From Chryseobacterium sp. JUb7 (GTDB lineage Bacteria; Bacteroidota; Bacteroidia; Flavobacteriales; Weeksellaceae), in assembly GCF_024806495.1 (NCBI RefSeq), contig NZ_JANUFF010000005.1, forward strand, positions 124,001-188,000: a stretch of 64,000 nucleotides of DNA, written 5' to 3'. Of the stretch, positions 35,901 through 44,395 are shown piece by piece. Position 1 is the first letter of the stretch. Every line of letters starts with the position of its first letter. The position numbers were made by a program, and so were the translations under genes. The notes under the pieces are model-generated. The model was not told the DNA's origin. It ran no database searches and saw only the letters and a program-made list of their open reading frames with translations.

Positions 35901-36441
35901 TGTAGAAATGGATATCAATCCTGATGATTTCGATATTAATTCTCTGCAATTACAAAATACTTCGCACAACAGTTATACAAAAGTGACGGAAAATAAAGTA
36001 GAAATGATCATGAAAGACATCAATCTTACGGCGGCAGCACATGGAAATATTGCCTTAAAAATAAAATCTAAAAACAATCTCGTTTCCGGAGACAGCGTAA
36101 GCACTAAAGCAAATATTTATTTTGATTACAATTATCCTGTAGAAACCAATGAAGCGATTACCAATATCAGTTCTGCCACTTTGGGTACTGATGATATAGT
36201 CAAAGGAGATTCTTCGGTAAATGTTTATCCAAATCCAACAAAAGGAGATGTAAATATAGATGCCAGTTCAAAAATAAAATCTGTCGAAATATATGACATC
36301 CAAGGAAGAATTATCCAAAAACAGCTGGGAATCAATGCTCAGAAAGCAAAAATCTCTATTCAGCATAATGTTTCTGGAGTCTATATCTTCAAAATATTTA
36401 CTGAGAAAGAAACTTTTGTGAAAAAAGTCATTAAAAACTAA
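32908..36441 (+). CDS. Large secreted leucine-rich-repeat protein with T9SS sorting domain
   Basis: A 1177-residue surface or secreted protein. The signal peptide ends LGIKAQ. A typical flavobacterial cap follows (IPDANFKAKLL, with EF-hand-like DTNNDGQIQQSEA near residue 55). Residues 90-720 are leucine-rich or irregular LRR-like repeats with recurring NCxxL, LKxLxI and NLxxLxxS patterns. Residues 730-830 include a Cys-containing, carboxypeptidase-regulatory-like segment (GTVRFDENTNGCDT). Residues 850-1090 are beta-sandwich-like, including FDPNDITCLEG and YLHYIINFENTGTAPA. The last 75 residues (VNVYPNPTKGDVNID to VKKVIKN) are a T9SS type A sorting domain. A role in adhesion is inference. Confidence 0.88.
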   Translation: MTTKLFYFSIFLLLSLGIKAQNINIPDANFKAKLLSSSINNPVAQNLAGNYFAIDTNNDGQIQQSEADQVGALVLISSTNSNPIQNYQGILSFRNIKTIHIDYHNSPDNNLSISDLNLLENIDISFQGASSFTPGILSINNCLNLKNLKVNVITLQNLTNTPSVKNVELNIYPTGSTQNILNDLGNLTNLETIRLLSTGTINSGVTAGTLNLSNHQFLKEVSINSLKLTELNLSHCNLLDTVNINMGYNLPNVNPNYFGSLNVSFCPALTTIDLAGDSNIGGLNADNCINLQSITCFSEYLGNFSANNCPVLNEIKLTSFSSFNAFQMVNSPNLKNIWIDKYGNDSFDATPAPNLEHLYLGSPWYYPGYNTNFFGTLQNLTISNNLKLKSLGLRNHKITQLNINGLPMLENVVIELSYNSNTSYTPQPDFATEFLQSVNIQNCPSLTSAGFPGQKGLKNITIKNCGSLTSLEHSNSGMAYPESGELKTVDIEDCAALSFVNLSYNKIDDFKLKNTGAHTIDISHNELANFELLNNNNLTELLASKNKFTSLNLSALPNNLQTLDNSFNLISTVTGTSSSIKSLNISNNNLTDFNIHNLANLDALIMGRNRIVDVDFSGHTKIKTIYEFDYSNFFGNTGFTNPSTFTKTFNVNNCTNLETLLLESSSLEKVFAKNGVNENITFQMTGNYPNLQYICCDASQITDLTNWLAMDGIVCSINDYCNFQPGGNHNTITGTVRFDENTNGCDTNDEAFEHLKLKISNGTTTSETFVKNNGEYNLYNSQAGNYTVTSEVENPSLFTITPSTFTTNFTDNNNNIFTQNICVTKNGNAKDLEVIIAPVTDARPGFDAVYKLIWRNKGNTSLSGSAVLNFDASKMAFISSVLPSTVSGNQVSFNFNNLKPYASSSSEITFKINTPTHPTNPVNNGDILNFTANVTPISGDINPDDNTFNYKQTVVGSFDPNDITCLEGNTIPLSMVGKYLHYIINFENTGTAPATHIVVEMDINPDDFDINSLQLQNTSHNSYTKVTENKVEMIMKDINLTAAAHGNIALKIKSKNNLVSGDSVSTKANIYFDYNYPVETNEAITNISSATLGTDDIVKGDSSVNVYPNPTKGDVNIDASSKIKSVEIYDIQGRIIQKQLGINAQKAKISIQHNVSGVYIFKIFTEKETFVKKVIKN

Positions 36442-36464
36442 TTCGTTACAATTATTTTCAATTC

Positions 36465-36497
36465 AGCCGCTCTTCTTTTTATTAAGAGCGGCTTTTT
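36465..36497 (+). terminator. Intrinsic terminator of the LRR gene
   Basis: AGCCGCTCTT and AAGAGCGGCT are exact reverse complements around a 9-nt loop, followed by TTTTTA. Confidence 0.88.
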
Positions 36498-36657
36498 ATT
36501 TTCCCACTATGGTATTTACAAACACTAAGAACAACAGATAATAAATCTACTTATTTATCATGTTATAAATAAAAAATTAATATTATTTTAATCATTACAG
36601 TGAATCATTTGCAATATATTAATTATATTAGCATCACAAAAACTAAAAAGTATTCTT

Positions 36658-38337
36658 ATGAAAGGAAAACTACTACCTATTACGGGCTTGGTACTGTCAA
36701 GCATGTTCACTACTCTTATTAACGCTCAGGAATATCAGCCACTCACCATACAAAGTGGATTGAATGCTGACGTAATTGCCAATGGCATCGGTACTTCAGC
36801 TTCATCAACAAATAATGATGTAGACGGTGTAAACTATGCTTTTGTATCAAGAGATTTTCAATTAACAGGATCAAGCACCCCACTTTCCTACGGTCTTCCC
36901 ATTAACGGAATTATCAATACGGCTGTTGGCTCTACTTCAGGATTGAGTTATCAGCTCGCTTCTTATTCTTCCAACAATTCATTAAGACTGCAAGCTGCAG
37001 GAAGCAACGGAACGATTGCATTTTCAAATCCAATTCCGGTTATCAGTTTATATATGCTGGCAACAGGAGGTAGCGGAGCATGTGTCGTAGATGTGGACGT
37101 CAATTTTTCAGACGGCAGCTCTCAATCATTTGCAGGAGTAAATATCTCAGACTGGTACGGAGGAAGCAGTTATGCAATTCAGGGAATTGGAAGAATTAAT
37201 CTTACCAATGATAATCTGGAATCCGGAAGTGGCACCAATCCAAGGCTGTATCAGATCCCTTTAGCTATTAATGCAGCCAATCAATCAAAGAATGTCCAGA
37301 GTGTTACTGTAACTAAAGTATCCGGAGGCGTTCCCAATATTTTTGCATTTTCGGCAGATGCTTATAACGCATGCTCTGCTCCGACCAATATCACTTCTAC
37401 AACGACAACTACGACAGCAACGCTAAACTGGACAGCACCAACCAGTGCTCCTTCAGCAGGATATCAGTATTATTACAGTACTGCCTCCACTGCTCCTACA
37501 GCAACAACGACTCCTTCAGGAAGTGTGGCAGCAGGAACAACGACTGCTACTTTAAATAATTTAACTACCGGACAAACCTATTATTTCTGGGTAAGATCAA
37601 ACTGTGGTTCTTCACAAGGTTTCTGGAGAATGAAAGAATTTGTTACCGGGCAGCTGTCAACTACTTATTCTGTAGGCGATATCAACACAGAATATAGTGA
37701 CTCTCTTCCAACGACTACATCAACTACAAGCTGTCCGGGTACGCTTACTGTAAGTGTTCCGGCCGGATATAAAATAAAATCTACCAGCGTATCTTATACA
37801 ATGACTGCACAGGCAGGTGCATGGATGTCTGAACAGAAAAGTTTATTGGTTTGTACAACAAACGGAAATACTGAAACAGATGTTGCGTCAGGATCTTCTT
37901 CTTCAGGAGGCACATTCTCCTATAACAGAACAGGTTTGGCTCTTGCTAATGACCTGACAGGAAATGTTAATTTCGAATTAAGAGCCTGGAGAATGTGGGG
38001 TGATCAAAGTTTAGGCTGCGATGCATCTTACAATAAAGTCGATAATAATACATGGACGGTAACGGTAACTTTGGAGCCTCTAAATTTAGCGACCAGCGAA
38101 ACCAAAGCCCAAAAACAAATATTAGCTTATCCGAATCCGTTTACAGATGTTTTGAATATTGATAAATCAGACAATGTAAAACGTGCTGTAGTAACAGATC
38201 TTTCAGGAGTTGCAGTAAAAACTTTTGACAATCCTTCTTCAGGACTTCATCTTGAAGGGGTAAAAGCAGGAGTTTATATCTTAACATTAACCATGAAAGA
38301 CGGCTCAGTTAAAAGTACAAAGGTTATTAAAAGATAA
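36658..38337 (+). CDS. Secreted fibronectin-III protein with T9SS sorting domain
   Basis: A 559-residue exported protein. The signal peptide ends FTTLINAQ. Residues 25-235 form a beta-rich domain I do not recognise, with YGLPINGIINTAVGSTSG and VVDVDVNFSDGSSQSF. Residues 238-325 are a fibronectin type III domain (CSAPTNITSTTTT, ATLNWTAP, YYFWVRSNCG). Residues 345-480 form another beta domain with paired Cys (STTSCPGTLTVSVPAGYKIK and WGDQSLGCDAS). The last 75 residues (ILAYPNPFTDVLNID to VKSTKVIKR) are a T9SS type A sorting domain. It is monocistronic. The function is unknown. Confidence 0.87.
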   Translation: MKGKLLPITGLVLSSMFTTLINAQEYQPLTIQSGLNADVIANGIGTSASSTNNDVDGVNYAFVSRDFQLTGSSTPLSYGLPINGIINTAVGSTSGLSYQLASYSSNNSLRLQAAGSNGTIAFSNPIPVISLYMLATGGSGACVVDVDVNFSDGSSQSFAGVNISDWYGGSSYAIQGIGRINLTNDNLESGSGTNPRLYQIPLAINAANQSKNVQSVTVTKVSGGVPNIFAFSADAYNACSAPTNITSTTTTTTATLNWTAPTSAPSAGYQYYYSTASTAPTATTTPSGSVAAGTTTATLNNLTTGQTYYFWVRSNCGSSQGFWRMKEFVTGQLSTTYSVGDINTEYSDSLPTTTSTTSCPGTLTVSVPAGYKIKSTSVSYTMTAQAGAWMSEQKSLLVCTTNGNTETDVASGSSSSGGTFSYNRTGLALANDLTGNVNFELRAWRMWGDQSLGCDASYNKVDNNTWTVTVTLEPLNLATSETKAQKQILAYPNPFTDVLNIDKSDNVKRAVVTDLSGVAVKTFDNPSSGLHLEGVKAGVYILTLTMKDGSVKSTKVIKR

Positions 38338-38360
38338 TTGACAAAATAGCATAAACAAAA

Positions 38361-38388
38361 AACCGGACTGCCAGTCCGGTTTTTTTTT
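38361..38388. terminator. Bidirectional intrinsic terminator
   Basis: AACCGGACTG and CAGTCCGGTT pair around a very short loop, with A and T tracts on either side. It lies between the convergent fibronectin-III and OsmC genes. Confidence 0.88.
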
Positions 38389-38403
38389 ATTTAAAAAAAA
38401 AGA

Positions 38404-38823
38404 TTAAATTTTCTCTCCGTTTACATATACCTCATATCCAATTTCTACATTGGGTTCTAAAGTTTTCGAAACAGAACAATATTTATCAAAAGATAATTGT
38501 GCTGCTTTTTCGGCTTTTTTAGGATCAATATTTCCTTCAAGATAAAATTTCACCTGCATAGACTTGAAAGGCTTTGCGTCTTCTACCTGTACTCTTTCCC
38601 CTTCAACTTCTGCTTTAAAACCTGTGATTTCCTGTCTTTGTTTTTTCAAAATAGAAACTACATCTATCCCGCTACATCCTGCAACTGCCATAAGAACACT
38701 CTCCATTGGCGAAACCCCTTTGGCTCCCGGTTGTGTAGTATTGTCCAGCAATATTGAATTTCCCTGTGAATTGGTACATTCAAATAAAAAATCGTCGTTT
38801 ATTCTGTTTAATGTAATTTTCAT
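38404..38823 (-). CDS. OsmC-family protein
   Basis: A 139-residue cytoplasmic protein of the OsmC/YhfA family. Two conserved Cys are present, Cys50 in AVAGCSGIDV and Cys116 in DKYCSVSKTL, as expected for peroxide-reducing members. The N-terminal beta-rich part and the central helix SPMESVLMAVAGC follow the family pattern. Some family members reduce organic hydroperoxides, but the YhfA branch has no settled reaction. It is the end gene of a minus-strand stretch and is separated from the DUF58 gene by a REP-like inverted repeat. Confidence 0.9.
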   Translation of the reverse strand: MKITLNRINDDFLFECTNSQGNSILLDNTTQPGAKGVSPMESVLMAVAGCSGIDVVSILKKQRQEITGFKAEVEGERVQVEDAKPFKSMQVKFYLEGNIDPKKAEKAAQLSFDKYCSVSKTLEPNVEIGYEVYVNGEKI

Positions 38824-38843
38824 TTTTTGAAATTATATTTAAA

Positions 38844-38918
38844 GTGCTTCGACAGGTTCAGCATGACTAATCCTTACAAGTAATTTTAAGCCGTGCGATG
38901 TTGAGCTTGCTGAAGCAT
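38844..38918. repeat. REP-like imperfect inverted repeat
   Basis: GCTTCGACAGGTTCAGCATG at the left faces TGTTGAGCTTGCTGAAGC at the right in reverse orientation (arms match at most positions). It fills the spacer between the OsmC and DUF58 genes. Sequences of this type (GCTTCGACAAGCTCAGC) are recurrent intergenic elements in flavobacterial genomes. Confidence 0.65.
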
Positions 38919-38944
38919 TTATTGTTAATTAATATTCTACAAAA

Positions 38945-40267
38945 CTATAAAATTCCTCTCGCTTTTATCTCTAAATATTTATTGATAACATCGATATTTA
39001 AATTTTCAGGTAAGGTATATACTGTATAGATACCATATTTCCTAAGTTCCTGAATGATGAGCTTTTTTTCAAATTCAAATTTTTCGGCAATAATTTCGTC
39101 ATAAATTTCCTGAATACTTTCAGGATTTTTATGAATCAGGGATTGCAGCTCCGAATTTTTAAAGAAAACAACAACCAGTAAATGATTTTTAGCAATTCCC
39201 CGGAGATATTTCATCTGTCTGTTGAGACCATCTAATGTTTCAAAGTTGGTAAAGAGCAGAATCAGACTTCTTTGGTTGATCGAATATTTAACATCCTGAT
39301 ACAATCTGTTAAAATCACTCTCAAAAAAGTCGGTTTTTATATTGTATAATGCCTCGGATATTTTTTTCAGTTGTCCTGATTTATTTTCTGCCGCAATCTT
39401 ATTTTCAGTTTTTTTAGAAAAAGTCATCATTCCTGCCCTGTCATTTTTCTTTAGAATAATGTGGGAAAGTGCCATTGTTGCATTAATCGAATAATCGAGC
39501 AGGCTCAATCCGTTAAAAGGCATCTTCATCGTTCTTCCCGTATCGATCAGCATAAAAATACGTTGAGATTTTTCATCCTGAAACTGGTTAACCATCAATC
39601 GGCTGGTCTTGGAAGTTGCTTTCCAGTTAATAGTGCGGATATCATCTCCCGGAACATATTCTTTGATTTGCTCAAATTCCATTGTGTGCCCCAGTTTTCT
39701 TATCTTTTTGATTCCACCAAGCATGAATTCACTCTGAATAGCCATTAATTCATATTTTCGGAGATGGATAAATGACGGATAGGATGGTAAATTAGCATCC
39801 TTTAAAAACTGAAATCTCTTTGAAACAAAACCAATCGGCGATTCTGTATAAATATTTAAATTTCCAAAATTATATTCTCCTCTTTCTTTGGGTTCCAGAA
39901 TATACTGGAAAAATGTATTTTTTCCGGATTCAATCTGTTTTTGAATCATGAAATCTCTCTTTTGAAACTGAAAGGGGATTTCATCAATAATTTTAGTATT
40001 AATTTTGAATCTGTAATTGTTTTTAACATCAATTTTCACAGAATTTTCATCTCCATTAGACAGTTTCTCCGGTAAAATTCTTTGTGCCAAAACACCATCC
40101 TTCTGATTGAACAGCAAAAGGCAGTCAACTAATACCACAACGAAACACACTATCAGCCCAATATGGGCAATCCACATGAAAATTGGAAAGAAAAATGCCA
40201 AAACATACAATGCTCCCACCCCGATGAGTGCGAAAAAAAAACGTGTATTAATGTATAAGTTTTTCAT
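38945..40267 (-). CDS. DUF58 domain-containing protein
   Basis: A 440-residue membrane-anchored protein. Two hydrophobic helices lie at the N-terminus (FFALIGVGALYVLAFFFPI and IGLIVCFVVVLVDCLLLF). A beta-rich region follows, then the DUF58 signature YVPGDDIRTINWKATSKT near residue 205. After it comes a von Willebrand A-like fold (IFMLIDTGRTMKMPF, where the second Ser/Thr-rich metal site is only partly kept). DUF58 genes nearly always accompany MoxR ATPases, as here, where MoxR is directly upstream. The cellular target is unknown. The spacer to moxR holds a short inverted-repeat element. Confidence 0.9.
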   Translation of the reverse strand: MKNLYINTRFFFALIGVGALYVLAFFFPIFMWIAHIGLIVCFVVVLVDCLLLFNQKDGVLAQRILPEKLSNGDENSVKIDVKNNYRFKINTKIIDEIPFQFQKRDFMIQKQIESGKNTFFQYILEPKERGEYNFGNLNIYTESPIGFVSKRFQFLKDANLPSYPSFIHLRKYELMAIQSEFMLGGIKKIRKLGHTMEFEQIKEYVPGDDIRTINWKATSKTSRLMVNQFQDEKSQRIFMLIDTGRTMKMPFNGLSLLDYSINATMALSHIILKKNDRAGMMTFSKKTENKIAAENKSGQLKKISEALYNIKTDFFESDFNRLYQDVKYSINQRSLILLFTNFETLDGLNRQMKYLRGIAKNHLLVVVFFKNSELQSLIHKNPESIQEIYDEIIAEKFEFEKKLIIQELRKYGIYTVYTLPENLNIDVINKYLEIKARGIL

Positions 40268-40273
40268 TTCTTT

Positions 40274-40362
40274 TTAAGGGCTTAGGAATTAAAGTTTAAG
40301 GGTTTAGGAAATAACTTTTAAATTATCCAGCATCAGCTTTCTAAATCCTAAGCCCTAATTCT
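40274..40362. repeat. Short inverted-repeat element between moxR and DUF58 genes
   Basis: AAGGGCTTAGGAATT (40276-40290) and AATCCTAAGCCCTAATT (40344-40360) are inverted copies sharing an exact AGGGCTTAGG core. A second, diverged copy, AAGGGTTTAGGAAATAAC, follows the left arm. The same core flanks the S23-like gene at 55.8-56.3 kb. No gene lies inside. Confidence 0.7.
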
Positions 40363-40368
40363 TATAAT

Positions 40369-41400
40369 CTACCTAGGAATCTCTATTCCCTCTAATATTT
40401 GTCTGATAATCTCGTCTGCAGTAAGACCTTCCATCTCTCTTTCCGGCGATACGATAACCCTGTGTCTTAATACCGCGTAACTCGCTTCCTTAATATCTTC
40501 AGGAGTTACAAAATCTCTTCCTCTTAAAGCCGCAAATGCTTTTGAAGCTGTTAGCAAAGCAAGACTGGCTCTTGGGGAAGCTCCCAGATATAAAAACTGG
40601 TTTTCTCTTGTATTGATAATAATCTTGGCAATATATTCCATCAACTGAGCCTCAACAATGATTTCTTTAACCAATTGCTGATAGCTTTTCAACTGTTGAG
40701 CTGTAATTACCTTGTTTACGGCTTCTGTTTTGTCTTCTTTTTTATTTTCGTGCTGGTTTTTAATGATCCTAATCTCCTGTTCAAGATTAGGATAACCAAC
40801 ATTTATTTTGAACAGAAAACGGTCAAGCTGCGCTTCAGGAAGTCTGTACGTTCCTTCGTGTTCTATAGGGTTTTGGGTAGCCACTACTAAAAATGGTTCT
40901 TCCATGGTGTAACGTGTTCCATCCATAGTTATCTGTCGCTCCTCCATTACTTCAAACAAAGCAGCCTGAGTTTTAGCGGGCGACCTGTTTATTTCATCAA
41001 TCAAAATAAAATTGGAGAAAATAGGTCCTTTTTTAAATTCAAATTCTGAATTCTTGACGTTAAAAATAGACGTTCCTAAAATATCCGAAGGCATCAGATC
41101 CGGCGTAAACTGAATTCTGCTAAAATCAACATCAATAGTCTTAGCTAATAATTTTGCAGTAATGGTCTTTGCCACGCCCGGAACTCCTTCAATCAGGACG
41201 TGTCCGTTTGATAAAAGCGCTGCCAAAAGATGCTCAATCATCGTTTCCTGACCTACGATCACCTTTGCGATTTCAGCTTTTACTCTATCTAAACTCGCAC
41301 GAAGCTCAATCATATCAATTCTTGACTGAAACTGATCTTCTTTTTTATCGATATTTATAGAATTCTGATCTTCTATGTTTTGGTTTTCAAGGTTTTCCAT
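40369..41400 (-). CDS. MoxR-family AAA+ ATPase
   Basis: A 343-residue cytoplasmic AAA+ ATPase. The Walker A motif is GVPGVAKT near residue 71 and Walker B is ILIDEINRSPAKTQ near 130. Sensor and pore-side segments include MEERQITMDG, ATQNPIEHEGTYRLPEAQLDRF and SPRASLALL. MoxR proteins act as chaperone-like ATPases that mature or activate partner proteins, often DUF58/VWA proteins. It sits in the middle of a run of membrane-protein genes (DUF4350 upstream, DUF58 downstream), which argues for one functional module. Confidence 0.94.
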   Translation of the reverse strand: MENLENQNIEDQNSINIDKKEDQFQSRIDMIELRASLDRVKAEIAKVIVGQETMIEHLLAALLSNGHVLIEGVPGVAKTITAKLLAKTIDVDFSRIQFTPDLMPSDILGTSIFNVKNSEFEFKKGPIFSNFILIDEINRSPAKTQAALFEVMEERQITMDGTRYTMEEPFLVVATQNPIEHEGTYRLPEAQLDRFLFKINVGYPNLEQEIRIIKNQHENKKEDKTEAVNKVITAQQLKSYQQLVKEIIVEAQLMEYIAKIIINTRENQFLYLGASPRASLALLTASKAFAALRGRDFVTPEDIKEASYAVLRHRVIVSPEREMEGLTADEIIRQILEGIEIPR

Positions 41401-41462
41401 ATTCTTTTAATTTAGCAATGTAAGCGTTAACTGACTTTACAATGTTATATTTTTAAGATTTG

Positions 41463-42623
41463 TTATATTTTTATTATTTCGTCCAGTACTTTATTCATTC
41501 TCGCAAGATCTTCTTTCATCACACTTGCATATGGATCTTGGGCTTTTTTGATCAGTTCAATACCTTCATTAATCATTTCAATAGGTTTCCCGGTTTTCAA
41601 CTGAAGTTTTTTTGCAAAAACATCATCCAGATTTTGGGTATCGATTAAAAGATCCAATCTTACTTTATTCAAAAAATACTGGGCTTTCTTGGCCATCATA
41701 TCATGAAAATCTCCTTCCTGTAAATAAAGATTTCCGATACTTTTGACAAAATCAACTGATGTATTTTTTAAAGGCTCGATAATCGGAACTATTCGCTGTT
41801 TTCTTTTTGCATTAAAGAAAATAAATAAAATCAAACCACCCAAAAGCACCCACCAGGCATATTTCAGAGCCGGATTTGAGAGAATAAACCTCATGAAAAA
41901 CCGTGAAGATTTTGTATTGCTCTCTACAAACCAGAGGGTTTCCTTATCGTCAAGATAAGAAAAAACATCCTGTGCATATTGTACATTTCCGGATTTTAAA
42001 AGATAATAATTCGTCAGGAAAAGAGGCTCACAATGAACATAAATATTTCCTTTTCCAAGTTTTCTTTTGATAAAATTAACCTGTTCATGTTTATTTTTCT
42101 CAATCATTTTCCCCAGAATCTCTACCTGAGGTTTTATATAAACAAAACCTCTTCCCGATGGAAATTTATCTAAGGTAATAAAATCGTTTTGATATTTTCT
42201 ATCCGTCAGTTTTAAAACCGCCTGGTCATCAAAAGAAATCTGTGAATCATAATATCCGATACTGTCTGCTATCTGTTTTGGCATCTCACTTACAATAACC
42301 ATGGCATCCGAACCTTCCGAAACTCTATCCAGAATTTTGTTCCAGGATTCTATATCAACATCATTTTCGACAATCAAAATATTATGAGCATCTTTTTTAT
42401 GCTGGTTATAATAATCGTAAGGAGTCTGCTCTATTTTTTTTAATTGATTTTTAAAAAGATTTTTAGCTTCTTCATTAAAAACAAATAATCCGAACGGTGA
42501 TTTTTCATTAACGTTGAAATTCTTACGCCAATCCGTTGTTTCTTTTTTACTAACTTCAAGCAATGCCAGAATCACCATCACAATGATGAAAATTACAGCA
42601 TATATTTTGAAAGTTTTATTCAT
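41463..42623 (-). CDS. DUF4350 domain-containing membrane protein
   Basis: A 386-residue protein with an N-terminal membrane helix (IYAVIFIIVMVILALLEV) and a second helix near residue 265 (WWVLLGGLILFIFF). Between them lies a periplasmic DUF4350 domain of Rossmann-like type (NILIVENDVDIESW, DAMVIVSEMP, RGFVYIKP, GKGNIYVHCEPLFLTNYYLL). The C-terminal 110 residues are cytoplasmic and helical. The family is known only from its company with MoxR and DUF4129 genes. It lies 13 nt after the DUF4129-like gene and about 60 nt before moxR. The function is unknown. Confidence 0.85.
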   Translation of the reverse strand: MNKTFKIYAVIFIIVMVILALLEVSKKETTDWRKNFNVNEKSPFGLFVFNEEAKNLFKNQLKKIEQTPYDYYNQHKKDAHNILIVENDVDIESWNKILDRVSEGSDAMVIVSEMPKQIADSIGYYDSQISFDDQAVLKLTDRKYQNDFITLDKFPSGRGFVYIKPQVEILGKMIEKNKHEQVNFIKRKLGKGNIYVHCEPLFLTNYYLLKSGNVQYAQDVFSYLDDKETLWFVESNTKSSRFFMRFILSNPALKYAWWVLLGGLILFIFFNAKRKQRIVPIIEPLKNTSVDFVKSIGNLYLQEGDFHDMMAKKAQYFLNKVRLDLLIDTQNLDDVFAKKLQLKTGKPIEMINEGIELIKKAQDPYASVMKEDLARMNKVLDEIIKI

Positions 42624-42636
42624 GGTAAAAGTTTAA

Positions 42637-43440
42637 TTACGGTTTAAATGACTGATATTGGTTCCTGAATTTCAAATAATTTTCTTCATCAATACTGAAT
42701 TCTCCATACCATACATATTCAAAAATATATGAGAGTCCCGAAAATTCATTTTTAAGATGCGGCGTTTTAAGTTCTTTTTCGTAATCTTTATTCGTTTTCT
42801 CAGGATTCCAGTTGATGAATTTTTTATCACTCAGTTTTTTTAAAACATATAAAAACTGATATCGGATGGCGGAACGATAATCATGTGTTTTCTCAAATGC
42901 TAAGATACTTTCCGGAAAATTGATTTCATGAATATTTTCGTGCAGCTCTTCTTCAGCAATATCTACTTTTTTATTCTTCTTTCCAAAAATAAAATTTCCG
43001 TCTTTACCCAGAAGAAATTTAATGATAATATATAAAAGAAAGCCTACAAGAACAATAGCGAAGACGCGGATAAGAATTTCAGCACCTTTAGCTGATGATG
43101 AAAAAGCTGTTTCTCCAAAAATACTTTCCAATATTTTCGCGATCTTACGCATTAGCTTCTGTCCGAAAGACTCTCTTGGTTTTGAAGTTGAATAATCAAA
43201 CTCATTACCTTTATACCGCGACTGTATATTCTCTTTAAATTTTTTTGGGTAAATCTTATTCTCAGAAACAGGTTTTTTAAGCAATACAGAATCCGCACGC
43301 AACATGTTTCCATAGCCTGTAACCCCCATTGAATCCAGATAAGCTTCAGCGACAGGCGGCGGAACCGGCTCTGTATCACTTTGAGCATATGCACATTCAG
43401 CGGAGAAAAAAATCAGTAAGAAAAAAAGAATTTTATTCAT
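42637..43440 (-). CDS. DUF4129-type membrane protein
   Basis: A 267-residue protein. The signal peptide is MNKILFFLLIFFSAECAYAQ. A periplasmic segment of about 100 residues follows, then one membrane helix near residue 125 (IRVFAIVLVGFLLYIIIKFLLG). The cytoplasmic C-terminus has the DUF4129 pattern: DYRSAIRYQFLYVLKKLSD, INWNPEKTNKDYEKEL and YIFEYVWYGEF. Its start overlaps the upstream membrane-protein gene by 8 nt, so translation is probably coupled. The function is unknown beyond membership of the MoxR/DUF58 module. Confidence 0.82.
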   Translation of the reverse strand: MNKILFFLLIFFSAECAYAQSDTEPVPPPVAEAYLDSMGVTGYGNMLRADSVLLKKPVSENKIYPKKFKENIQSRYKGNEFDYSTSKPRESFGQKLMRKIAKILESIFGETAFSSSAKGAEILIRVFAIVLVGFLLYIIIKFLLGKDGNFIFGKKNKKVDIAEEELHENIHEINFPESILAFEKTHDYRSAIRYQFLYVLKKLSDKKFINWNPEKTNKDYEKELKTPHLKNEFSGLSYIFEYVWYGEFSIDEENYLKFRNQYQSFKP

Positions 43441-44395
43441 TGATACCGATCGTTTCTATTTCTTCAAGTTCCACTTTTTGATGAAGATCTGTTCTGCTGT
43501 CGTAATACATTAATCCTGAATTGATATATAACAGGTTCATCATTAAAAATGAAATTAAAGCAGAGATTCCATATACAATAAATACTGCAATTCCTAAAGT
43601 TCCCGAAAACGGATTCTGTTCAAAATTACCATCAGACGGTGTTGTAAACAGCGAACCATAAAACAACATCATCGGAACAAACGTAAATATCAAATTAATA
43701 ATATAATAAATGATCGCTAAAATAAGTGTAGATCCCCAATATTTCCAGTAAGGAGAGTCTTCTCTGCCGTTTGCATAGGAAAATTGTGATCGTATAGCAT
43801 AACTTAAGCTTTCAAAAAAGCCCCGGTTGCTGCTAAAATAATCATAGCTCAGGAAAGTAATGACATTAAATAAGGTAGGAGCAACAAAAAGGAGGATAAT
43901 TAGGCCTATTAAAACAAAAATCAAAATATATGAAATTCCAAAAATAATGATTGAAGCAGGCATCACAAGAAAAGTAAGACCTAAATAAAGTTTAAAAATC
44001 TTCCCTGCATTTCTTTTAAAATCACCCAGAATTTCATCGGTTTTAATCTTCGTTTCTCCTGCTGAAACCCTTTTGGTATAAAATACTGGAAAAAGGAAAT
44101 TGATAACCATTAATGCCGAATACAAAAAAAACATCAACATAGCAGTCACTAAAAGCATCCCTAGGTTATTCTGAAAATATTCTTCAAAATAATAAGCATC
44201 TCCATTCAGATTTGATCCGAAAGCCTGCCCAAAAAGCTCTTTAAATCCAAAAATCCCGACTACAACGAGTAGAATCAACAGTAGACCATTGATTAAAATA
44301 TAGCTTTTGAAATAATTTTTTCCGTATAGTTTAAAGAAATTGAAGGTATCACTTATAAAAGTACCGAAATCTCTTTTTTTATAAAACTGCATCAT
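43433..44395 (-). CDS. Multi-pass membrane protein of the MoxR/DUF58 cluster
   Basis: A 320-residue polytopic protein with about six hydrophobic helices (GLLLILLVVVGIFGF, LLVTAMLMFFLYSALMVI, LTFLVMPASIIIFGISYILI, VLIGLIILLFVAPTLFNV, ALIYYIINLIF-like, and IAVFIVYGISALISFLMM). The N-terminal FGTFISDTFNFFKLYGKNYF and the loop FESLSYAIRSQFS resemble uncharacterised Bacteroidota membrane proteins of glycerophosphoryl-diester-phosphodiesterase-membrane type. The start is one of two adjacent ATGs (44395 or 44392), overlapping the SpoIIM-like gene by 14-17 nt. The function is not recognised. Confidence 0.78.
   Translation of the reverse strand: MMQFYKKRDFGTFISDTFNFFKLYGKNYFKSYILINGLLLILLVVVGIFGFKELFGQAFGSNLNGDAYYFEEYFQNNLGMLLVTAMLMFFLYSALMVINFLFPVFYTKRVSAGETKIKTDEILGDFKRNAGKIFKLYLGLTFLVMPASIIIFGISYILIFVLIGLIILLFVAPTLFNVITFLSYDYFSSNRGFFESLSYAIRSQFSYANGREDSPYWKYWGSTLILAIIYYIINLIFTFVPMMLFYGSLFTTPSDGNFEQNPFSGTLGIAVFIVYGISALISFLMMNLLYINSGLMYYDSRTDLHQKVELEEIETIGINE

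Noticed and set aside
40369..41400. MoxR/DUF58 cluster as an anti-phage defence system
   Set aside because: The components are the common Bacteroidota housekeeping-type set. No nuclease, toxin or sensor domain is present and the locus lacks island features.
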